64,000 nucleotides of DNA from Micromonospora noduli. GTDB lineage: Bacteria > Actinomycetota > Actinomycetes > Mycobacteriales > Micromonosporaceae. The translations under genes and the position numbers were made by a program. Under the pieces are notes generated by a model. That model was not told the DNA's origin, did no database searches, and worked only from the letters and a program-made list of their open reading frames with translations. Below, piece by piece: positions 57,230 through 64,000 of the stretch; within the stretch, counting starts at the first letter, position 1; every line of letters begins with the position of its first letter. The stretch covers positions 27,971-91,970 of the forward strand of contig NZ_PYAK01000025.1 in NCBI RefSeq assembly GCF_003264365.1. The letters run 5' to 3'.

Positions 57230-58729
57230 GTGGCGAATGGCGGGAACCGACCCATCGCGCCGGTACGCAAGCTGATCGGCGCGGTGCTGGGCACCGTGGC
57301 CACGTTCGTCGTCCTGTTCGGGCTCGGCATGACGAGTTGGGCCATCGTGGCTCTCGGGGTCGCCCTGCTGGTGCTGGCGATCGCGCTGGCGACCGTACGC
57401 GGCGGCGGTCGCACGTGGGTCGTCGGCGTCGGGCACGTGCACAGCGCCTCCGAACCACCCACCCAGTACGCGTTCGGCCGCTGCGAACTGCAACTGGTGA
57501 TTGACGCCCCTGGTCTGCCGCCGCGCTCCAAGAAGATCATTGAGCCGAGGGTGCCGGTCTCCAAGTGGCCGTCGCTGGGCCAGACCCTGCCGATCCGGGT
57601 CGCGTTGGACGACCAGCGGCACGTCAAGGTCCTCTGGGACGAGGTGCCGACCCATGCCGAGACCGCCGCTGCCGTCGCCGATCTTCCGCCGGAGTTCGCC
57701 GACGCGGAGGCGATGGACGAGCTGTTGATCCAGCAGGACGCGCCGCCGTGGGCCGACCGCGCACCCGACGACGACTTCCGCGACGACTTCCGCGACCCGG
57801 TCGGTGACCCGTTCCGGGACCCGGTCGGTGACCCGTTCCGCGACCCGCTCGGTGACCCGCTGCGCACCGACCCTTCGCGGGACGAACTCCGGCGCGACGA
57901 TCCGGGCGTCATGCCCGAGGAGCGCGAGCCCGTGGTGATGCACCAGAGCCCGGGTGGCCCGGTGGTGTTGGAGGGCGTCGTCGTCGAGCCGCAGTCCGGT
58001 GGGCTGCCCCGACGGGCGACCACTCCGGCACCGCGCCCGCCCGCCGAGGAGCGCTTCGACGAGCCCGCCGCCGACCGGTTCGACGCCTCGGAGGAGGGCG
58101 GCACGACCGCCCCACCCGCCGAGGACCCCGTCGACCCGCCCAGCGCGCAGCGCTTCGAGCAAGCCGGCGCACAGCGCTTCGACCCACCGCCCGCGCAGCG
58201 GTCCGGCCCGGGCGGGGCCGACCCGCTGGACCCACTCGATCTTCCGCTGGACGACCCCTCCCCGGCCGGGGCCGCACGCACGACCGTGACCGACGAGGAA
58301 CTGGACCAGGCGATCTTCGGGTTCGACGCCGGCTCGGGCGCGGACCCAGCCGGGCCGATCAGCGGGGTGGGCCTCACCCTGCTGGTCACCGACCTGCCCC
58401 GGTCGCTCAATTTCTACCGCGACGTGCTCGGCTTCAGCGAGGTCGACCAGGGTGCCCACAACGCCGTCCTGGCCTCCGGGTCGACCCGGATCGTCCTGCG
58501 CGAGGTGACCGGGGCGGCACCCATCAGCCGCCGACTCGTACACGTCAACCTTGAGGTGAGCGACATCGAGGCGGCGTACGAACGGTTGCGCGAGTCGGGG
58601 GTCCGCTTCACGTACGCGCCCCGGGTGGTCAACCGGGGCACCAAGCTGGAGGGATGGGCTGCGGCCTTCCGCGACCCGGATGGCCACGGCGTCGCCCTCA
58701 CCCAGTGGCGCGAACGCGCCGACGCCTGA
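57230..58729 (+). CDS. Membrane-anchored protein with C-terminal VOC (glyoxalase) domain
   Basis: A 499-residue unusual fusion. Residues 13-34 and 37-56 are two membrane segments; 60-165 form a globular part (GVGHVHSASEPPTQYAFGRCELQLVIDAP...) resembling a lumenal/cytosolic beta domain I cannot name; 170-355 is disordered with FRDPVGDP repeats and Pro/Glu-rich stretches; and 375-499 is a complete VOC domain (GLTLLVTDLPRSLNFYRDVLGFSEV...DPDGHGVALTQW). GTG start at 57230 after GGGAGG; TAGCCT (57199-57204) is a good -10. Substrate unknown. Confidence 0.85.
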   Translation: MANGGNRPIAPVRKLIGAVLGTVATFVVLFGLGMTSWAIVALGVALLVLAIALATVRGGGRTWVVGVGHVHSASEPPTQYAFGRCELQLVIDAPGLPPRSKKIIEPRVPVSKWPSLGQTLPIRVALDDQRHVKVLWDEVPTHAETAAAVADLPPEFADAEAMDELLIQQDAPPWADRAPDDDFRDDFRDPVGDPFRDPVGDPFRDPLGDPLRTDPSRDELRRDDPGVMPEEREPVVMHQSPGGPVVLEGVVVEPQSGGLPRRATTPAPRPPAEERFDEPAADRFDASEEGGTTAPPAEDPVDPPSAQRFEQAGAQRFDPPPAQRSGPGGADPLDPLDLPLDDPSPAGAARTTVTDEELDQAIFGFDAGSGADPAGPISGVGLTLLVTDLPRSLNFYRDVLGFSEVDQGAHNAVLASGSTRIVLREVTGAAPISRRLVHVNLEVSDIEAAYERLRESGVRFTYAPRVVNRGTKLEGWAAAFRDPDGHGVALTQWRERADA

Positions 58730-58767
58730 CCCGGCCCGCCTTCGGACGGCGCCGGCCGGGCCGGGCG

Positions 58768-59202
58768 TCAGCCGAGAATGACGCGGCGAACGTGCAACGC
58801 GTACGCCCAGACCAGGGCGAAGATGATGCCCAGCCCGAGCAGCGACCAGTGCAGCAGACCGCCCAGCAACAGCAGGCCCTGAAGCACGGTGCCGGCGTTC
58901 CAGGCCCACTGCCGACGCATCATGCCGGCGAGCACCACGGCGGCCACCGCCAGTGCCACCACCGCACCGATCGCGGCGCCGCCGAGGTCACCGCCGACCA
59001 CCCGGATCGGCTGGATCGCCAGCAACAGCACCAGCGCCTCCAGGCTGAGCGTGCCAGCGCCGAGACCGCGTACCGCCCGCTCCGGGTTGCGCAACCCGGA
59101 GCGTCGCGGCTGCCCGGCCGTGGGCTCCTCCCCCACCGGCTGCTCGACCGGCGGGCCGGTCGGGTCCTCGGTGGGGTGCGGGTCCCGCTCCGGGCTGGTC
59201 AT
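58768..59202 (-). CDS. DUF4233 domain-containing membrane protein
   Basis: A 144-residue protein with about four membrane segments after a Pro/Glu-rich start: NPERAVRGLGAGTLSLEALVLLLAIQPIRVVGG, then GAVVALAVAAVVLAGMM and LLGLGIIFALVWAYALHVRRVIL. DUF4233 genes follow folC in most actinobacteria; function unknown. Start overlaps the folC stop (ATGA). Confidence 0.92.
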   Translation of the reverse strand: MTSPERDPHPTEDPTGPPVEQPVGEEPTAGQPRRSGLRNPERAVRGLGAGTLSLEALVLLLAIQPIRVVGGDLGGAAIGAVVALAVAAVVLAGMMRRQWAWNAGTVLQGLLLLGGLLHWSLLGLGIIFALVWAYALHVRRVILG

Positions 59203-60533
59203 CGCTTCAGCAGCCGGCGCGCGTCGGCGACCGTCACCACGGACCCGGTGACCAGCACCCCGACGCCGCTCAGCTCACCGGGGACGTCCTCCTCGGCCAT
59301 CGCCACCGCCAACTCGATGGCGTCCGGCATCTCCTCGGCCGAGGCCACCCGCTCCTCGCCGAAGATCTCGGCGGCCAGCGCGCCGAGTTCCTCCGTCGGC
59401 ATCGCCCGTGGCGAGCTGTTGCGGGTGACCACCACCTGGTCGACGACCGGCTCCAGCAACTCCAGCAGCGCTTCGGCGTCCTTGTCGGCCAGTACGCCGA
59501 TCACGGCCACCAGCTTGCTGAACGCGAACTCCTCCTGGAGCGCGGTGACGGTGGCCTTCATGCCGTGCGGGTTGTGCGCGCCGTCCAACAGGATGGTCGG
59601 GGCGTTACGGACCCGCTCCAGCCGACCCGGGGAGCTGGTCGAGGCGAAGCCCTCCCGGACCGCCTCGATGTCCAGCTGACGTCGAGCCCCCGCACCCAGG
59701 AACGCCTCCACGGCGGCGAGCGCCATTGCCGCGTTCTGCGCCTGGTGGGCACCGTGCAGCGGAATGAACACGTCGTCGTACACGCCACCCAGCCCCTGGA
59801 GGGTGAGCACCTGGCCCCCGACCGCCACCGCCCGACCCAACACGCCGAACTCGCCGCCCTCCCGGGCGAGCGTGGCCCCGACCTCGGCGCAGCGTTCGAG
59901 GAGGGGACCAGCGGCCTCCTCCTCCTGGGCCGCCGAGATCACGGTGGCCCCCGGGTGGATGATGCCGGCCTTGGCCAGCGCGATGTCCTGCAGCGTGTCA
60001 CCGAGCCACTCGGTGTGGTCCAGGCCGATCGGGGTGATCACGCAGACCCCCGCCTGGAGAACGTTCGTGGCGTCCTCGGCACCACCGAGGCCGACCTCGA
60101 CCACCGCGATGTCGACCGGCGCGTCGGCGAACGTGGCGAACGCCAGCGCGGTGGTCATGTCGAAGTACGTCAGCGGCTCGTCCGACCGCGCGTCGACCAG
60201 CTCGGCCAGCGGCTTGATCTCCCGGTACACCGACGCGAACCGTTCCTCGCTGACCGGCTCCCCGTCCAGGCTGATCCGCTCCCGGACGGTCTCCAGGTGC
60301 GGGCTGGTGTACCGCCCGGTGTGCAGCCCGTGCGCCCGCAGCAGCGAGTCGATCATCCGCGCGGTGGAGGTCTTGCCGTTGGTGCCGGTCAGGTGGATCG
60401 CCGGGTACGCCCGCTGCGGGCTGCCGAGCAGGTCGAGCAGTGACTCGATCCGGTCCAGCTCGAAGACCATGCGGGTGAAACCGCGGGCGTTCAGCTCGGC
60501 TTCGACGGCGGCGAATTCGTTACGGTCGGTCAC
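59199..60533 (-). CDS. folC: Dihydrofolate synthase/folylpolyglutamate synthase
   Basis: A 444-residue Mur ligase-family enzyme. The ATP loop TGTNGKTS is at 49-56, followed by TARMIDSLL, RYTSPHLETVRERI, and the C-terminal domain with ILLDGAHNPHGMKATV. It adds glutamate to dihydropteroate and folates. It overlaps valS upstream (ATGA-type, 60530-60533) and DUF4233 downstream, giving the conserved valS-folC-DUF4233 unit; ndk is next but beyond a convergent gene here. Confidence 0.96.
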   Translation of the reverse strand: MTDRNEFAAVEAELNARGFTRMVFELDRIESLLDLLGSPQRAYPAIHLTGTNGKTSTARMIDSLLRAHGLHTGRYTSPHLETVRERISLDGEPVSEERFASVYREIKPLAELVDARSDEPLTYFDMTTALAFATFADAPVDIAVVEVGLGGAEDATNVLQAGVCVITPIGLDHTEWLGDTLQDIALAKAGIIHPGATVISAAQEEEAAGPLLERCAEVGATLAREGGEFGVLGRAVAVGGQVLTLQGLGGVYDDVFIPLHGAHQAQNAAMALAAVEAFLGAGARRQLDIEAVREGFASTSSPGRLERVRNAPTILLDGAHNPHGMKATVTALQEEFAFSKLVAVIGVLADKDAEALLELLEPVVDQVVVTRNSSPRAMPTEELGALAAEIFGEERVASAEEMPDAIELAVAMAEEDVPGELSGVGVLVTGSVVTVADARRLLKR

Positions 60534-63148
60534 GAGGGCAGTGTCTCCAGAGCAGCGTCGATCCGGACCAGGTCGGCCTCGGCGGTGGCGAGCCGGTCGC
60601 GGATCTTCGCGACCACCGGCTCGGGGGCCTTGCCGATGAAGGCAGGGTTGTCGAGCTTCGCCCGGGCCTGCGCGACCTCCTTCTCGGCTGCCGCGCGGTC
60701 CTTCGTCAGCCGGGCCCGCTCGGCGGCCACGTCGATCGACCCCCGGGTGTCCAACGCGACACCTACCGCGCCGGGCATGGCCAACGTGGCGCTGGCCTGG
60801 AAGTCGTCACCGGCCGGGTCCAACCGGACCAGCGAACGGATCAGCGGCTCGTGGGCAGCGATACCCGCACGGGACAGCCCGTCCAGGCGGGCAGCCACCC
60901 GCTGCGTGGGGCGCAGCCCCTGGTCGGAACGGAACCGGCGGATCTCGGTGACCACCCGCTGCACGCCGACCAGCTCGGCCTCGGCGGCGTCGTCGACCAG
61001 CGACCGGTCGGCCACCGGCCAGGCCGCGGCCTGCACCGTCTCGCCGCCGGTCAGCGCGAGCCACAGCTCCTCGGTGACGAACGGGATGACCGGGTGCAGC
61101 AGCCGCAGCAGCTGGTCGAGCACGTGCCCGAGCACCCGGCGGCTGGCCTCCGCGCGCTCACCGCCCTCGGCGAGCACCGGCTTGCTCAGCTCGACGTACC
61201 AGTCACAGACGTCGTCCCAGGCGAAGTGGTACAGCAGGTCACACACCTTGGCGAACTCGTACGCCTCGAACTGCTCGTCGACCTCGGCGGTGACGTGCGC
61301 CAACCGGGACAGGATCCACCGGTCGACGGTGGAGAGCTGCTCGGTGGGAGGCAGGTCGCCAGTGGTGTGCGCACCGTTCATCAGGGCGAACCGGGTGGCG
61401 TTCCAGAGCTTGTTGCAGAAGTTGCGGGAGCCCTGGCACCACTCCTCGCTGACCGGGACGTCCTGGCCGGGGTTCGCGCCCCGCGCCAGGGTGAACCGGG
61501 TGGCGTCGGCGCCGTACCGGTCGATCCAGTCGAGCGGGTCGACCACGTTGCCGAACGACTTCGACATCTTCTTGCCGAACTGGTCACGGACCATGCCGTG
61601 CAGCGCGACCACGTCGAAGGGCGGCCGGCCGTCCATCGCGTAGAGGCCGAACATCATCATCCGGGCGACCCAGAAGAACAGGATGTCGTACCCGGTGACC
61701 AGCACGCTGGTCGGGTAGAACTTCGCCAGGTCCGGGGTCTGCTCGGGCCAGCCCAGGGTGGAAAACGGCCACAGGCCGCTGGAGAACCAGGTGTCCAGGA
61801 CGTCCTCGTCCTGGTGCCAGCCCTCGCCGGTCGGCGGCGCCTCGTCGGGGCCGACGCAGATGATCTCACCCGCCGGGCTGTACCAGACCGGGATGCGGTG
61901 CCCCCACCACAGCTGCCGGGAGATGCACCAGTCGTGCATGTTGTCGACCCAGGCGAAGTAGCGCTTGGCCAGCTCGGCCGGCTCGATGCGGACCCGGCCG
62001 TCGCGCACCGCGTCACCCGCGGCCTGGGCCAGCGGGGCGGTGTTGACGAACCACTGCAGCGACAGCCGCGGCTCGACCGTGGTCTTGCACCGCGAGCAGT
62101 GCCCGACCGCGTGCACGTACGGGCGCTTCTCGGCGACGATCCGGCCCTGCTCCCGCAGCGCCGCCACGATCGCCGGTCGCGCCTCGAACCGGTCCAACCC
62201 CTCGAACGGGCCGGGCACGGTGATCACACCGCGCTCGTCCATCACGGTCAGCGCGGGCAGGTCGTGCCGCTGGCCGATCTCGAAGTCGTTCGGGTCGTGC
62301 GCCGGCGTCACCTTGACCATGCCGGTGCCGAAGGACGGGTCGACGTGCGCGTCGGCGACGATCGGGATCCGGCGGCCGGTCAGCGGCAGCTCGACCTCGG
62401 TGCCGATCAGGTGCTGGTAGCGCTCGTCGTCGGGGTGCACCGCCACGGCGGTGTCGCCGAGCATCGTCTCGGCCCGGGTGGTGGCCACCACGACCTCGTC
62501 GCTGTAGCGGATCGAGATCAGCTCGCCGTCGTCCTCGGTGTGCTCGACCTCGATGTCGGAGAGCGCCGTGAGGCAGCGCGGACACCAGTTGATGATCCGG
62601 TTGGCGCGGTAGATGAGGCCATCGTCGAAGAGCTTCTTGAAGATCGTCTGGACGGCACGGGTCAGCCCCTCGTCCATCGTGAAGCGCTCACGGTCCCAGT
62701 CGACGGAGTCGCCGAGGCGGCGCATCTGGCCGAGGATGGCGCCACCGGACTCGGCCTTCCACTGCCAGACCCGCTCGACGAACTTCTCCCGGCCGAGATC
62801 GTGCCGGGAAAGCCCTTCGGCGGCGAGCTGACGCTCGACCAGGTTCTGGGTGGCGATGCCGGCGTGGTCCATGCCCGGCAGCCACAGCGCCTCGAAGCCC
62901 TGCATCCGCTTACGCCGGGTCAACGCGTCCATCAGCGTGTGCTCGAACGCGTGGCCCATGTGCAGCGAGCCGGTGACGTTCGGCGGCGGGATGACGATGG
63001 TGAAGGGGGGCTTGTCGCTGTCGGCGGAGGCCCGGAAGTGCCCGCCGGCTACCCACTGCTCGTACCGTCGCTGCTCTACCTCACCGGGCTGGTACTGGCC
63101 GGCAAGGGTCGGGGCGTCGGGGCGTCGGGCATCCAGTCTCTCGGTCAC
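60530..63148 (-). CDS. valS: Valyl-tRNA synthetase
   Basis: An 872-residue class Ia synthetase. HMGH at 63-66 (PNVTGSLHMGHAF), KMSKS in GKKMSKSFGN, the editing domain with TTRAETMLGDTAVAVHP, anticodon domain, and the ValRS C-terminal coiled coil (AAEKEVAQARAKLDNPAFIGKAPEPVV). The GTG at 63148 has no ribosome binding site; TAGACT lies 6 nt upstream, which implies a leaderless message. First gene of the valS-folC-DUF4233 operon. Confidence 0.97.
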   Translation of the reverse strand: MTERLDARRPDAPTLAGQYQPGEVEQRRYEQWVAGGHFRASADSDKPPFTIVIPPPNVTGSLHMGHAFEHTLMDALTRRKRMQGFEALWLPGMDHAGIATQNLVERQLAAEGLSRHDLGREKFVERVWQWKAESGGAILGQMRRLGDSVDWDRERFTMDEGLTRAVQTIFKKLFDDGLIYRANRIINWCPRCLTALSDIEVEHTEDDGELISIRYSDEVVVATTRAETMLGDTAVAVHPDDERYQHLIGTEVELPLTGRRIPIVADAHVDPSFGTGMVKVTPAHDPNDFEIGQRHDLPALTVMDERGVITVPGPFEGLDRFEARPAIVAALREQGRIVAEKRPYVHAVGHCSRCKTTVEPRLSLQWFVNTAPLAQAAGDAVRDGRVRIEPAELAKRYFAWVDNMHDWCISRQLWWGHRIPVWYSPAGEIICVGPDEAPPTGEGWHQDEDVLDTWFSSGLWPFSTLGWPEQTPDLAKFYPTSVLVTGYDILFFWVARMMMFGLYAMDGRPPFDVVALHGMVRDQFGKKMSKSFGNVVDPLDWIDRYGADATRFTLARGANPGQDVPVSEEWCQGSRNFCNKLWNATRFALMNGAHTTGDLPPTEQLSTVDRWILSRLAHVTAEVDEQFEAYEFAKVCDLLYHFAWDDVCDWYVELSKPVLAEGGERAEASRRVLGHVLDQLLRLLHPVIPFVTEELWLALTGGETVQAAAWPVADRSLVDDAAEAELVGVQRVVTEIRRFRSDQGLRPTQRVAARLDGLSRAGIAAHEPLIRSLVRLDPAGDDFQASATLAMPGAVGVALDTRGSIDVAAERARLTKDRAAAEKEVAQARAKLDNPAFIGKAPEPVVAKIRDRLATAEADLVRIDAALETLPS

Positions 63149-63154
63149 CGGACA

Positions 63155-63160
63155 AGTCTA
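63155..63160 (-). promoter_or_regulatory. -10 box for a probably leaderless valS transcript
   Basis: TAGACT on the minus strand, 6 nt before the GTG at 63148. The only other upstream sequence is the short gap to the divergent gene. Confidence 0.5.
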
Positions 63161-63204
63161 CGGAGGGCTTCCGCAGACCCGACGTGCGCCACCTGCCGTT
63201 CGCG

Positions 63205-63210
63205 TACGGT
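63205..63210 (+). promoter_or_regulatory. -10 box for a probably leaderless transcript of the 63218 gene
   Basis: TACGGT, 7 nt before the ATG at 63218, no ribosome binding site. It forms a divergent pair with the valS -10. Confidence 0.45.
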
Positions 63211-63217
63211 GTCGGCT

Positions 63218-63904
63218 ATGTCCGACGCACATCTCACCGAGCAGTCGCGCGACGGCGGCCGCGAGCCGGTTGAGCTTTCCGAAGAGCCGATCCAGCTGAG
63301 CACCCGGGACTCCGGAGGCGACCCCGACGAGCGGTCCAGCGGCTGGTCACGCCGCCGCAAGATCGGTTGGACGGTCGCACTGGTGGTCGGTCTCGCCGGT
63401 GCCGGCGTGCTTGGTGTCGGTGGGTGGCGGGTGGCGCAGCAGAAGGACACCCAACTGGCGTCACCCGATCGGGTGGCGGGTCTGACCCGCGACGACAGCG
63501 AGCGGGCGAAAAGCACGGCCGACTATCTGCGCAGCGGCCTGGCGGCGAACATCGAACTGGACCGAAGTTTCGGCACTGTCTACCGCGACCCCGCCGACGA
63601 CAAGCGCTCGGTGCTCATCTTCGGGGGCACCACCCTGCTCTGGCAGCCGGAACGGGACCTGGACAGCCTCTTCCGCCTGATGTCGGACGAGACCGGTGCG
63701 GTGAACGGTCTAAGGGACCTCCCCGCGGGTGATCTCGGCGGGGTGCTGAAGTGTGGCAGCACCAGCGGCGAGGGCGGGGACTTCGCGGTGTGCGGCTGGG
63801 CCGACCACGGCAGTGTGGTGATGGCGATGTTCCCGGGCCGGTCGGTCAGCGACGCAGGCGGCCTGCTGCGCAACCTCCGCGACGGCATGCAGACCCGAGA
63901 CTGA
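63218..63904 (+). CDS. Single-pass membrane protein with extracellular Cys-pair domain
   Basis: A 228-residue protein: acidic disordered N-terminus (1-44), basic RRRK, one membrane segment (about 49-70) and an extracellular domain. The domain ends VLIFGGTTLLWQPE...LKCGSTSGEGGDFAVCGWADHGSVVMAMFPGRSVSDAGGLLRNL, which parallels the C-terminus of the protein at 46349-47686: same FGGT turn, paired cysteines, DHGS, and a final helix with (V/A)SDxGxLLxxL. Function unknown. Confidence 0.82.
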   Translation: MSDAHLTEQSRDGGREPVELSEEPIQLSTRDSGGDPDERSSGWSRRRKIGWTVALVVGLAGAGVLGVGGWRVAQQKDTQLASPDRVAGLTRDDSERAKSTADYLRSGLAANIELDRSFGTVYRDPADDKRSVLIFGGTTLLWQPERDLDSLFRLMSDETGAVNGLRDLPAGDLGGVLKCGSTSGEGGDFAVCGWADHGSVVMAMFPGRSVSDAGGLLRNLRDGMQTRD

Positions 63905-63927
63905 CCGGCACCGCCGATCCGTAGGCC

Positions 63928-63984
63928 GCAAGATCGCGCAACATCCCGGTTGTAGTGGTGTCCGCACGTCGTGAGGCCACTACA
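63928..63984. repeat. Palindromic intergenic element
   Basis: Starts with GCAAGATCGCG (63928-63938, same as 29450-29460) and contains TGTAGTGG (63951-63958) with its complement CCACTACA (63977-63984). It appears to be the same kind of dispersed element, cut by the window edge. Confidence 0.55.
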
Positions 63985-64000
63985 TCCAGGATCGAGCGTG

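Noticed and set aside
56663..58909. 748-residue nucleoside diphosphate kinase fusion
   Set aside because: The upstream part is antisense to the VOC fusion gene; a GTG at 57088 with AGGAGG gives a normal 141-residue Ndk.

Overview
The window is GC-rich actinobacterial chromosome, most likely from Micromonospora or a close relative in the Micromonosporaceae. The reasons are the gene order (lepA, rpsT, holA, comEC, comEA; nadD, rsfS; rplU, rpmA, obg next to rne and a radical-SAM pair; valS, folC, DUF4233, ndk), the actinobacterial ileS T-box leader, frequent GTG starts and GTGA/ATGA overlaps, and intergenic palindromes of a style I associate with this family. Genus is inferred from memory of gene order; no search was run. 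Most of the window is ordinary chromosome. No transposase, integrase, CRISPR array, rRNA or tRNA gene was recognised.

Layout. 1-9.3 kb: start of an LtrA-like gene, a MOSC protein, a sugar ABC importer without its ATPase, two tandem GlsB/YeaQ-type membrane proteins separated by a minisatellite, lepA, a DUF4240 gene and a phosphotransferase. 9.6-14.9 kb: rpsT, holA, comEC and comEA, with two exact TTGTCCACA (DnaA-box type) sites just upstream of comEA. 15-24.9 kb: VOC, SDR, DegV, histidine phosphatase, rsfS, nadD, a PadR regulator with a flavin monooxygenase, pepN, DUF397 and a small unknown. 25-33.4 kb: a CYP152-type peroxygenase P450, an alcohol dehydrogenase, a SRPBCC protein, a glycosyltransferase, and a run of small membrane/stress proteins, several preceded by sigma-B-like GTTT-N15-GGGTA promoters.

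33.4-46.3 kb: GNAT, obg, rpmA, rplU, a lipoprotein, rne, then a TIGR03936/TIGR03960 radical-SAM pair. A three-gene type VII secretion cassette (WXG-like protein, Gly-rich WXG protein, mycosin) lies between the two members of that pair. 46.3-57.1 kb: a Pro-rich membrane protein, a palindrome-dense intergenic region, a PlsC acyltransferase, ileS with a T-box riboswitch, an ArsR-type regulator, a broken ABC-ATPase remnant next to a palindromic element, a PhoD phosphatase, an ECF41 sigma factor with its carboxymuconolactone-decarboxylase partner and matching promoter, and ndk. 57.2-64 kb: a membrane-anchored VOC fusion, DUF4233, folC, valS and a membrane protein sharing its extracellular domain with the 46.3-kb protein.

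The observations I rate highest are the type VII cassette splitting the radical-SAM pair, the ECF41 module with its promoter, the CYP152 enzyme with readable active-site residues, the DnaA-box pair at the competence operon, and the recurring palindrome families, one of which lies where an ABC-ATPase gene is broken at its Walker A motif. None is proven to be a new system.
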